Origin: Archangium violaceum
Lineage (GTDB): Bacteria > Myxococcota > Myxococcia > Myxococcales > Myxococcaceae
NCBI RefSeq assembly: GCF_016859125.1
Contig: NZ_CP069338.1
Span: 6,263,501-6,327,500, forward strand
Length of the DNA stretch: 64,000 nucleotides
Reading direction: 5' to 3'
Part shown: positions 47,356-54,509 of the stretch, in pieces
Layout: each line of letters starts with the position of its first letter
Position numbering within the stretch: position 1 is the stretch's first letter
Notes under the pieces: generated by a model
Databases searched by the model: none
What the model was told of the DNA's origin: nothing
Seen by the model: the letters and a program-made list of their open reading frames with translations, nothing else
Position numbers and translations under genes: made by a program

Positions 47356-47527
47356 GCGCGGCGGAATCTAACCGCAATCCTCCTCCGTGGACCGCTCCGT
47401 CCGCGAGGCAGGACCGTGCCCGCTCGGTGCTCGGGCTAACTCGCTGAATTCGTTGGCGTCGTGCCCGGCTCCGGGTCGGCACCGCCGCTGCAATCCCTCG
47501 GGCGCGGAACACGACCAAGGAGAAACC

Positions 47528-48628
47528 ATGAGTGACTTTCTGAAGGGGTTGGGCAGTGCCCTGGGGGGGGTGACGAACCTGCTGTCGGGTGGCGCGCTCA
47601 TCGACATGGCGGGCAGTGCACTGGGGCTCCCGCCGGCCATCACCAACGCCGCGAAGGTGGCGGTGGGGGCGATGACGGGCAATGTGATGCTGGCGGCCGA
47701 TGGCGCGATGGGGCTCGCGCAGGAGCTGACCCAGAATCCGCCGGCCACCACCGAGTACAGGGCGCCGAAGGACGAGCAGCGGGCCTGCGAGGGCTACGCG
47801 AAGCCGCGGCACGGCTCCTCGCCGGTGGAGACGGGCGGCTCGCGCGAGCCCTGTGGCGTCGACGGGGGCAGCCACCTGGACCCCAAGATGAACGACTACC
47901 TCCATTCGCTGCGGACGATCGAGCAGAACTTCCGCTACCTCGACGCGACGGACGGGAAGCTGGACGGGTCGCTGTCGAAGGCGGACCTGAAGCGCATCTC
48001 CGAGGACTCGCGCGTGTCGCCCGAGCTGCGCAAGGCGGCCCGCTTCCTGGTGGACAACCCGGGCTACTTCGAGCGGCTCGACACCTCGCTCGGCGGCTTC
48101 AAGGGCGGTGTCGCGGGGATTCTCCAGGACATCCGGAACGACGACCGCATCACCCAGAGCAACGTGCGGGGTGAGATCAACAAGGTGAAGGCGGACTACG
48201 CGCAGTACGGGCAGCCCGGGAGCGTGGAGTCGTCGTCGGGGTCTTCCCGCCCCGGCGGTTCCAGTGGCACGTCGTCGTCCTCGGGCGGTCAGGCCAGCTC
48301 GAGCGTCCGGGGCGTCATCAACGACCCGAGCATGAGCCTGGAGGAGAAGATCGAGGCCATCCTCATGTCGCTCACGGAGAAGCTGGACGACGAGATCCTC
48401 CAGACGATGGATGACCTGGCGGCGGCGCAGGACTCCAGGGCCGGCATCTCGAACGAGAAGGGCAACGAGAAGAAGGCCGCGGACGCGGATCGGAACATCG
48501 AGAAGATCAACCTGCGGCTTCAGAAGCTCATCGAGAAGCGCAAGAACATGTTCGAGATGATGAGCACGCTGTCCATGAAGTTCAACGAGATGGCGAAGAC
48601 GGCCCTCTCCAACATGCGGAGCGCGTAG
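47528..48628 (+). CDS. Probable type III secretion translocator-like protein (HrpF/NolX-type repeats)
   Basis: A 366-residue protein; AAGGAGAAA precedes ATG 47528. Residues about 1-75 are glycine/alanine rich and amphipathic. About residues 125-215 contain paired acidic units (YLDATDGKLDGSLSKADLK and YFERLDTSLGGFKGGVAGIL) separated by RKAARFLVDNP. This layout matches the repeats of HrpF/NolX translocon proteins and looks EF-hand-like. A Ser/Gly linker (about 230-260) leads to a long charged coiled coil (MSLEEKIEAILMSLTEKL to the end), as in translocators. There is no signal peptide, consistent with type III export. A SycD/LcrH-like chaperone gene follows 39 bp downstream. No secretion-apparatus gene is in the window. 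Confidence 0.6.
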   Translation: MSDFLKGLGSALGGVTNLLSGGALIDMAGSALGLPPAITNAAKVAVGAMTGNVMLAADGAMGLAQELTQNPPATTEYRAPKDEQRACEGYAKPRHGSSPVETGGSREPCGVDGGSHLDPKMNDYLHSLRTIEQNFRYLDATDGKLDGSLSKADLKRISEDSRVSPELRKAARFLVDNPGYFERLDTSLGGFKGGVAGILQDIRNDDRITQSNVRGEINKVKADYAQYGQPGSVESSSGSSRPGGSSGTSSSSGGQASSSVRGVINDPSMSLEEKIEAILMSLTEKLDDEILQTMDDLAAAQDSRAGISNEKGNEKKAADADRNIEKINLRLQKLIEKRKNMFEMMSTLSMKFNEMAKTALSNMRSA

Positions 48629-48667
48629 GCGGAGATGGGACGGGTCATCAAGTACGAGGGAGGAGCC

Positions 48668-49156
48668 ATGGACACGGCAACGACGGAGAAGCTGAAGGCG
48701 TTCGTGCGCGGGGAGATGACGTGGTCGGAGGTGGAGGGGATGACCTTCGAGGAGGCGAAGGCGATCGCGCAGGTGGGGTGTGACCTGGCGGCGGCGGGGC
48801 GCTACGAGGAGGCGCGCATCCTCTTCGAGGGGCTGGTGGAGGGGAACCCGAAGGACTCGGCGAGCCGGGCGGCGCTGGGCACGGTGTACCAGAAGCTGGG
48901 GCGGCTGGAGGAGGCCATCTCCGAGTACAGCGCGGCGCTGGAGCGAGACCCGAGCAACCCGGTGGCGCTGGTGAACCGCGGCGAGCTGTACCTGCGGCAG
49001 GGCAACCGGCAGGGCTTCACGGACATCGCCAACGCGTCGGAGGCGGATCCGAACGGGGAGACGTCGGCGGGCCGGAGGGCGAAGGCGCTGGTGAAGGCGA
49101 TCGCGCTGGCGGCCGCGGAGAAGATGAAGGCGGATCAGGCCCAGGCGCGGGCGTAG
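48668..49156 (+). CDS. SycD/LcrH-like TPR chaperone
   Basis: A 162-residue TPR protein with GAGGAGCC before ATG 48668. The N-terminal segment MTWSEVEGMTFEEAKAIAQ resembles the opening helix of class II type III secretion chaperones. Three TPR units follow (GRYEEARILFEGLVEGNPKD, GRLEEAISEYSAALERDPSN, ALVNRGELYLRQGNRQGF). The length is the usual one for SycD/LcrH/IpgC proteins, which hold translocators before export. Its position just after the translocator-like gene supports this reading. A generic TPR protein is the alternative. Confidence 0.65.
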   Translation: MDTATTEKLKAFVRGEMTWSEVEGMTFEEAKAIAQVGCDLAAAGRYEEARILFEGLVEGNPKDSASRAALGTVYQKLGRLEEAISEYSAALERDPSNPVALVNRGELYLRQGNRQGFTDIANASEADPNGETSAGRRAKALVKAIALAAAEKMKADQAQARA

Positions 49157-49228
49157 TCCGCTGTCACGAGTGGGAGCCGCCGGGCCGCGGAGGGGAGGAG
49201 GGGACGACGGCGGTCCGGTGGGAGAGCG

Positions 49229-50476
49229 TCAGTGGGAGGGCTCCGTGACGAACGGAGTTCCGCCCGCTGGCGCTCTTTTTCGTGGGGAGGGGGGAACGGC
49301 GGCCAGACGCTCGGAGATGGGCGGGTGGCTGTGGCCCTTGAGGACGACCCAGCGAGGCGGGTCCGGGTCCATCTTGTTCACCCGGGCGGCCTTCACCAGC
49401 ATGCGGCGGAAGGCGTCGGAGTCCTGGGTGAGTTGGAGGGCGTAGCGGTCGGCCTCGCGCTCGCGCTCACGGGAGAAGGCGGCGGAGAGGGGGTTGCTCA
49501 GGAAGAAGATGAAGAAGGAGAGCAACCACAGCAGGGGGAGGGTGCGGATGTCGGCGAAGTGCGTGGTGCCGAACCACCCTCGTGAGGCGGACAGCCTCAG
49601 CAGCCGGTCGATGACGAAGAGGAGCGCGAGCATCGCCACGGAGGAGGCGATGCGCCCCGGCCATTTCGACTCGTGGACGTGGCCCGCCTCGTGCGCGACC
49701 GCGGCGAGGATCTCCTCGGGTGCGAGCTCCTGGAGGATGACGTCGTTGAGCACGATGGTGCGCGTGGGGCCCTGGCCCGCGAAGTAGGCCTGGAGGCGCT
49801 TGCTGGCCACGGAGGTCTTCTCCACCCGCACGTCCTGGAAGGGGATGTTCGCCTGGGCCATCAACGCGGTGATGCGCTCGCGCACGGGCCCCTGCTCGAG
49901 GGGGGTCTGCTCGAAGTAGACCTGGTTGCGGTACGGGTCGAGGGCCGAGGACACCAGCAGCAGCAGCGCCGAGGGGATGCCCAGCACCAGCCACCAGCGC
50001 TTCACCCGGCGGGCCAGCCCATACAGCCCCAGGACCAGCGCGAGGGTGGCGAACCCCTGCAGGGTGACACCCTTGAGCTCGTCCAACGCGAACCGCAGGG
50101 GCGTATAGGCGGACATGCCGTAGCGGTGCTCCAGCACGTAGTCGAAGTAGATGGTCGCCGGGACGTGGACGAGCTCGATGAAGAGGTTCACGAGCAGCGC
50201 GAAGAAGATCGCCGCGCCCCATCCCGGCTCACCCCAGAGCCGGTCCATGGCCTTGACGAAGGCCCGGCTGACGGGCGCCGTGCGAAGGAACGCGAGCCGC
50301 TGGGACAGCCAGGCCGCACAGGACTCGGACCACCGGTAGAAGGGCCGCACGAGCACGCCCAGGATGAGGGCCAGCACGCCCAGGTAGATGAAGGGGCTCA
50401 CCGCGCTGCGGATGTAGAGCGGCAGGTGGTAGGCCTTGATCTCGGCCAGCTGCTCGGGCGTGAAGATGGGCTCCAT
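49229..50476 (-). CDS. M48-family membrane metalloprotease (Ste24-like)
   Basis: A 415-residue integral membrane protease. About six hydrophobic segments surround the zinc motif HEAGH (in AAVAHEAGHVHESKW), and the third-ligand region EREREADRYALQLT follows. The length and topology fit CAAX prenyl protease 1/Ste24-like enzymes, which in bacteria clear misfolded membrane proteins. It starts at ATG 50476. The left end of an IS3-family element lies only 19 bp upstream of that ATG, so the native promoter has probably been separated from the gene. It is convergent with the chaperone gene. Confidence 0.92.
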   Translation of the reverse strand: MEPIFTPEQLAEIKAYHLPLYIRSAVSPFIYLGVLALILGVLVRPFYRWSESCAAWLSQRLAFLRTAPVSRAFVKAMDRLWGEPGWGAAIFFALLVNLFIELVHVPATIYFDYVLEHRYGMSAYTPLRFALDELKGVTLQGFATLALVLGLYGLARRVKRWWLVLGIPSALLLLVSSALDPYRNQVYFEQTPLEQGPVRERITALMAQANIPFQDVRVEKTSVASKRLQAYFAGQGPTRTIVLNDVILQELAPEEILAAVAHEAGHVHESKWPGRIASSVAMLALLFVIDRLLRLSASRGWFGTTHFADIRTLPLLWLLSFFIFFLSNPLSAAFSREREREADRYALQLTQDSDAFRRMLVKAARVNKMDPDPPRWVVLKGHSHPPISERLAAVPPSPRKRAPAGGTPFVTEPSH

Positions 50477-50495
50477 GGGCCGGAGAATCGTAGAC

Positions 50496-50519
50496 TGAGC
50501 CTGCCCCGGTTTTGTGGAC
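50496..50519 (+). repeat. Left inverted repeat of IS copy 1
   Basis: Starts TGAGCCTGCCCCGGTTTTG. It pairs with the right end with four mismatches over 24 bp. Confidence 0.88.
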
Positions 50520-50555
50520 ACACCTCATAAGTCGGCTACACAGGAGGTAGTGTTC

Positions 50556-50855
50556 ATGGAGCGAAGGAAGAGGCGGAGTTTCACCCCGGAGTTCAGGGCC
50601 GAGGCGGTCCGACTGGTGCGCGAGGGCAGCAAGAGCCTGCCCCAGGTGGCCAAGGACTTGGACCTGACCGAGTCAGCCCTGCGCAACTGGGTGCGCGAGG
50701 CCGACGGAGGCGATGGCAAGGAGTCGGCAGGTGCACTCTCCACGGCCGAGCGGGAGGAGTTGGTGCGGCTGAGCAAGGAGGTGCGTCATCTGGAGATGGA
50801 GCGCGACTTCCTAAAAAAAGCGGCGGCCTTCTTCGCGAAGGAGACCTCGAGGTGA
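50556..50855 (+). CDS. IS3-family OrfA (HTH protein), copy 1
   Basis: A 99-residue transposase subunit with an N-terminal helix-turn-helix (RRSFTPEFRAEAVRLVREG, then LTESALRNWVREAD) and a leucine-rich C-terminus. AGGAGG lies upstream of ATG 50556. A run of seven A at 50813-50819 allows a -1 shift into the orfB frame, which would give the OrfAB transposase typical of this family. Its TGA overlaps the orfB GTG. It is identical to copy 2. Confidence 0.93.
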   Translation: MERRKRRSFTPEFRAEAVRLVREGSKSLPQVAKDLDLTESALRNWVREADGGDGKESAGALSTAEREELVRLSKEVRHLEMERDFLKKAAAFFAKETSR

Positions 50856-51726
50856 AGTTCGAGCTCATCGACGCGGAGAAGGCCCACTTCCCTGTGGACT
50901 TCATGTGCGAGCAGCTGGGTGTGTCGCGCTCGGGCTACTACGCCTGGAAGGAGCGCCCGGAGTCCGCGCGGGACAAGGCGGACCGGGCCCTGGCCGAGGA
51001 GGTGACGCGGATACATCGCGACAGCCGCGGCACGTACGGCAGTCCTCGCGTCCACGCGGAGCTGCGTGCCCGGGGGCAGCGCGTGAGTCGAAAGCGTGTG
51101 GCCCGGCTCATGAACGAGCACGACATCGCTGCTCGCAAGAGACGGCGCTTCGTGCGCACGACGGACTCCCGCCACAACCAGCCCGTTGCCCCCAACATCC
51201 TCGAGCGCAACTTCTCCCCGGCCAGCCCAATAGCACCTGGGCCACGGACATTACCTACGTGGGGACGGGGCAGGGCTGGCTCTACCTGGCCGTCGTCATG
51301 GACCTCTTCTCTCGCAAGGTGGTGGGCTGGTCCATGAGCGAGAACATCGACCGGCACCTGGTGCTCAACGCCCTGGACATGGCCCTCGAGGGACGCCAGC
51401 CACCGCAGGGGTTGTTGCACCACTCGGACCGGGGCAGCCAGTACGCCAGCACCGACTACCAGCAGGCACTGGCTGCTCGGGGCATCCAATGCAGCATGTC
51501 GCGCAAGGGCAACTGCTGGGACAACGCCGTGGTGGAGAGCTTCTTCAGCAGCTTGAAGCAGGAGCTCGTCTACACCACCGCCTTCGCCACGCACGAGCAG
51601 GCCCGGCTGGCCCTCTTCGAATACATCGAGGTCTTCTACAACCGCCAGCGGCGGCACTCCTCGCTGGGCTACGTCAGTCCAGTGGATTTTGAGCTTGCGC
51701 CCTTACCGCAGAAGTTGGCATCTTAA
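50852..51726 (+). pseudogene. IS3-family OrfB, frameshifted, copy 1
   Basis: The integrase-type subunit. Up to NILERNFSP it matches copy 2; then a run of C (51216-51219) has four bases where copy 2 has five, and the frame breaks just before the first catalytic aspartate. The rest of the DDE domain (TWATDITYVG, HHSDRGSQYAS, NAVVESFFSSLKQEL) is still present in another frame up to 51726. So copy 1 cannot make a full transposase by itself. Two other substitutions (Leu/Phe near the start, Pro/Ala near the end) separate the copies. Confidence 0.93.
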
Positions 51727-51733
51727 CCCTACT

Positions 51734-51757
51734 GTCCACGTAACCGGGGCAAGCCCA
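51734..51757 (+). repeat. Right inverted repeat of IS copy 1
   Basis: Ends GTAACCGGGGCAAGCCCA, the reverse complement of the left end with four mismatches. Confidence 0.88.
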
Positions 51758-51901
51758 ACCAGCACGGACGGGAAGAAGAAGAGCCCGGTGTGCATGTGCG
51801 CCATCGCTCCCCTGGATAGCAGCGGGAAGGTGTATCCGCTCCTCAATGTCCGGCCCGTGACGCGGTACTACGAGCGCTGCGGCATCGCCCCGGGTTTCTA
51901 G
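51758..51901 (+). other. Probable gene remnant cut by IS copy 1
   Basis: Directly after the IS right end an open frame continues to a stop at 51901 and would encode about 47 residues (containing SPVCMCAIAPLDSSGKVYPL and VTRYYERCGIAPGF). It has no start of its own outside the IS and reads like the C-terminal end of a disrupted protein. I do not recognise the family. Confidence 0.4.
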
Positions 51902-51980
51902 GAGGCCCGGCGAGAGTCAGAGCGGGTAAGCTTGCAGCAGAATTGCCTGCCTCCCGCTCGTGTGGCTCGGAGTCGTTGCC

Positions 51981-52886
51981 GTGCTCAAGCTTCCCCTGCC
52001 TGTCCTGCTGCTGGTGGCCCTTCCCGGGAAGGCTGCCCAGGTTCCCGCTGCCCCCCTCATCGAATGCGGCGCCGAGCTGCAAAACGTGGAGTTGGAGGTG
52101 GGCTCACTGCCCATGCTGGTGTGCGTCGCGCCGGAAGTCGCCACCACGCTGCGCTTCGACACTCCGCTTCTCTTGGAGAGGACGGTGTTGGAGGGAAGCG
52201 AGGTGTCCTTCTCACCGACTCCCATGGGCATGTCCCTTGAGGCCACTCGAGACCTAGCGGAAGGAGAGCGTCGCAAGCTCACCGTCTACTTCGCGGATGA
52301 GAAGGAGCCATCGAGCGCCACCTTCATTCTCGTCGGCCAGGGCTCCGGGAAGCCACGACAGGTGAACGTCTTCCGTCAGACCCGCACGGTCGCTTCGCTC
52401 CGCCAAGAGGCGCAGCAACAGCGGCAGCGTGCGGAAGTTTGTGAGCAGCAGCTCGCGCAGTGCAGCAAGCAGGCAGCTCCCACAACGCTGCTGGAGCGAT
52501 TGTTGCGGCTGGGCAGGGGCAGCCGAATCTCTCTGCACTGGCGGGATGTGAAGCCGCAAGGAGGCCAGCGCGGAGACATCGATGTCAGCGAGATCTCAAC
52601 CACCACCGTGGAACTGGAACATGGAGAGCGCGAAGCAGCAGTGCGCGTCCGGCTCGCCAACAACCGGCAGGAAGACTGGCGAGTCGAGGGCGCGTCGCTC
52701 ACAGCAGGAGGCGGCCAGCCACTCACTGCAGTGCGGGTGTTGCCGGAGGCAGCTCTTCCGGCCGGAGCCGTAAGGCGGATCGACGTAGTGCTGGGGCCCA
52801 CGCAGCAGGAGTTGACGGGAAGGTACACACTCAGGCTGTGGGGTGGGGGGCTCGAAATCGCCCTGGAAAACATCGAGTTCCCGTGA
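51981..52886 (+). CDS. DUF2381 (TIGR02268) myxobacterial secreted protein
   Basis: A 301-residue exported protein of a paralogous family that I know from myxobacteria. GTG 51981 is preferred because GGAG lies about nine bases upstream and the protein then opens with a normal signal peptide (LKLPLPVLLLVALPGKAAQ); an earlier GTG at 51960 is possible. The body has an N-terminal strand-rich part (LRFDTPLLLERTVLEGSEV), a coiled-coil middle (LRQEAQQQRQRAEVCEQQLAQC) and a C-terminal strand-rich part (EAAVRVRLANNRQEDWRVEG). The role is unknown; relatives often sit next to Ser/Thr kinase genes, but none is adjacent here. It lies inside the IS-bracketed region. Confidence 0.8.
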   Translation: MLKLPLPVLLLVALPGKAAQVPAAPLIECGAELQNVELEVGSLPMLVCVAPEVATTLRFDTPLLLERTVLEGSEVSFSPTPMGMSLEATRDLAEGERRKLTVYFADEKEPSSATFILVGQGSGKPRQVNVFRQTRTVASLRQEAQQQRQRAEVCEQQLAQCSKQAAPTTLLERLLRLGRGSRISLHWRDVKPQGGQRGDIDVSEISTTTVELEHGEREAAVRVRLANNRQEDWRVEGASLTAGGGQPLTAVRVLPEAALPAGAVRRIDVVLGPTQQELTGRYTLRLWGGGLEIALENIEFP

Positions 52887-53168
52887 GGCAGTGGCGTCCT
52901 CTGCGCAGCACGCGCAATGAGCCAGCCCTGTCTAACGGCGTTCGAGCCGGGAGAGCGTAGAACAGGGGAGGGCAACTCGGACACACGCCGCTCGAAGCAA
53001 GGGCCACAGGGGTGTACCACCTGGAGCTGCGCGAGAAGTTCGCCCCTAAGCGGTGGGTTCACCTTCCCGCGGTGAAGTCCAACCGGTCAGAGGTCCTCAG
53101 TCAGGTGATCGCCTGTTTGGACCACGGACAACCCGAGCAGGGACATCTCCAGAGTTCCCCGCTGGTGG
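52887..53168. other. 282-bp convergent spacer
   Basis: Between the end of the DUF2381 gene and the end of the leftward immunity-type gene. A small rightward frame from a GTG at 53012 (begins YHLELREKFAPKRW) is open but matches nothing I know, and it runs into the opposite gene. I see no clear terminator. Confidence 0.3.
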
Positions 53169-54509
53169 TCAGCTCCTGTGCCGCTCGGCCACGCAGTAGA
53201 GGTAGGTGAGGGAGTAGTCCAGGAGCGACTGTCGCGAGCGCATGTAGTTGCGGGCCCGGGCGAAGGGAAGCCACACGCGGTTGCCCACGAGTACCTGGGC
53301 CTCCTCGAGCTTCTGGCGCGGAATCCACTTGCCGCCCAAGTTGCGCACCAGCACCTCACCCAGGTACGCGCCAATGGCTGGCACCGCGTGCTCGTCGATG
53401 GCTTCGCGCAGGCGGCTCTTCGGAAACTCCTCGCGCCAGAAGTAGAAGTCGGCATCCGTAAGGGACTCGGGCGTGGCCTCGAAGACGGAGGGCACCTGCG
53501 AATGCAGCAGCGCCACAAGGTGCTCGGCGTACAAGCTGTACTGCTGGAGAGCGCGCTCCACATTCTCCACGTCTGGTGGCAGGGCGGAGTCAGCAGGGCG
53601 CCACTCCTCGGGCTCAGGAGGGCACCACGCGTTGAGTTCGGCGATCCTGCGCTGACGCTCGTAACTCGCGGCGCCGTCCACCACCCGGGAGAGAAGCGAG
53701 GCCATCTCCGGGTGGAAACGGGGCTCCACAGGGGCGAGCATGGCACTGCGCTCATGCAAGGTACGCAGCACGGTGTCAAAGTCGAGATCCGGCCGGAGGT
53801 GGGCGTGAGCGCGGGCCTGTGCGAGCCGCGCCTCCTTGCTGGCGAAGTCCGCCGCAGTGGGCCACGTCACCAGCAGGACGGAGCCGTTGGGCAATTCCTC
53901 CACTCGGTGAGCCGGCGTGGACAGCATGCGCTCGCGGCCGACCGTTTCCACCAGCTTGGCGCCGAAGACGTTGAGCCAGAACACCTCGTAGATTTTGTCG
54001 AAGCCGTCTCTACGCCGGGTCTCGTCGTCGCGGCCGAAATTGGGCGAGTCCGTAAAATGCGTGTCATCAGTGCTGTGGGCCTTCGCATACGTAACGGGAT
54101 AATGGGAGGCCCAGGCGCGCACCATTTCCACGAAGCGGTGGCAGCGATCCGCCTCCGCAAAGACGGAGAGCGGCTTCACGTTGACGAAGAATCCCAGATT
54201 GGGAGGTAGCGGCGGAAACCAGAGACTGATGGACATGTCCAATGCGGGCCACTTGGTCCGATAAAGTTCGAGCCCCGATGTTCTTTGGCCGCGTTTTTCT
54301 TCCAGGGACTTCCAGACGGCGGCGCGGGAGTATTTGCGGCGCCGCTTGCCTTCAACGACGTCCGGCATCCACCCGTCGGCGTACTCCTCAAGTGCCTGGA
54401 GAAAGGGCTCCAACTGTCCCTCCAGCGCCGCCTGCTGGTCGAAGACAGTGTCGAAAGCAAGTCGGAGATAATCCTCGTCCTTCATGCCGTGAAACTTCAG
54501 CACCTTCAT
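53169..54509 (-). CDS. Probable immunity protein of the lipoprotein-toxin operon
   Basis: A 446-residue protein without signal peptide or membrane helix, so cytoplasmic. Its ATG (54509) overlaps the TGA of the large lipoprotein gene (ATGA), the usual arrangement for immunity genes. The middle part contains FDKIYEVFWLNVFGAKLVET, LSTPAHRVEELPNGSVLLVT and an Ala/Arg-rich helix; these remind me of the large immunity-type proteins found behind nuclease toxins in myxobacteria. The C-terminal 120 residues form a second domain (AIGAYLGEVLVRNLGGKWIP, then RVWLPFARARNYM). I cannot name a Pfam family with certainty. The role as immunity is inferred from position and coupling. Confidence 0.6.
   Translation of the reverse strand: MKVLKFHGMKDEDYLRLAFDTVFDQQAALEGQLEPFLQALEEYADGWMPDVVEGKRRRKYSRAAVWKSLEEKRGQRTSGLELYRTKWPALDMSISLWFPPLPPNLGFFVNVKPLSVFAEADRCHRFVEMVRAWASHYPVTYAKAHSTDDTHFTDSPNFGRDDETRRRDGFDKIYEVFWLNVFGAKLVETVGRERMLSTPAHRVEELPNGSVLLVTWPTAADFASKEARLAQARAHAHLRPDLDFDTVLRTLHERSAMLAPVEPRFHPEMASLLSRVVDGAASYERQRRIAELNAWCPPEPEEWRPADSALPPDVENVERALQQYSLYAEHLVALLHSQVPSVFEATPESLTDADFYFWREEFPKSRLREAIDEHAVPAIGAYLGEVLVRNLGGKWIPRQKLEEAQVLVGNRVWLPFARARNYMRSRQSLLDYSLTYLYCVAERHRS

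Larger units (their letters stand above)
50496..51757 (+). mobile_element. IS3-family insertion sequence, copy 1 (1262 bp)
   Basis: Bounded by 24-bp imperfect inverted repeats starting with TG and ending with CA. It carries orfA and a frameshifted orfB with an A7 slippage site at 50813-50819. It is identical to copy 2 (61355-62617) except for two substitutions and one missing C that I could spot. The flanks (TAGAC on the left, ACCAG on the right) show no clear target duplication, which suggests recombination or deletion after insertion. Same orientation as copy 2. Confidence 0.93.

Noticed and set aside
53012-53209. A small rightward gene from GTG 53012
   Set aside because: No ribosome site, no similarity that I recognise, and it overlaps the end of the opposite gene.
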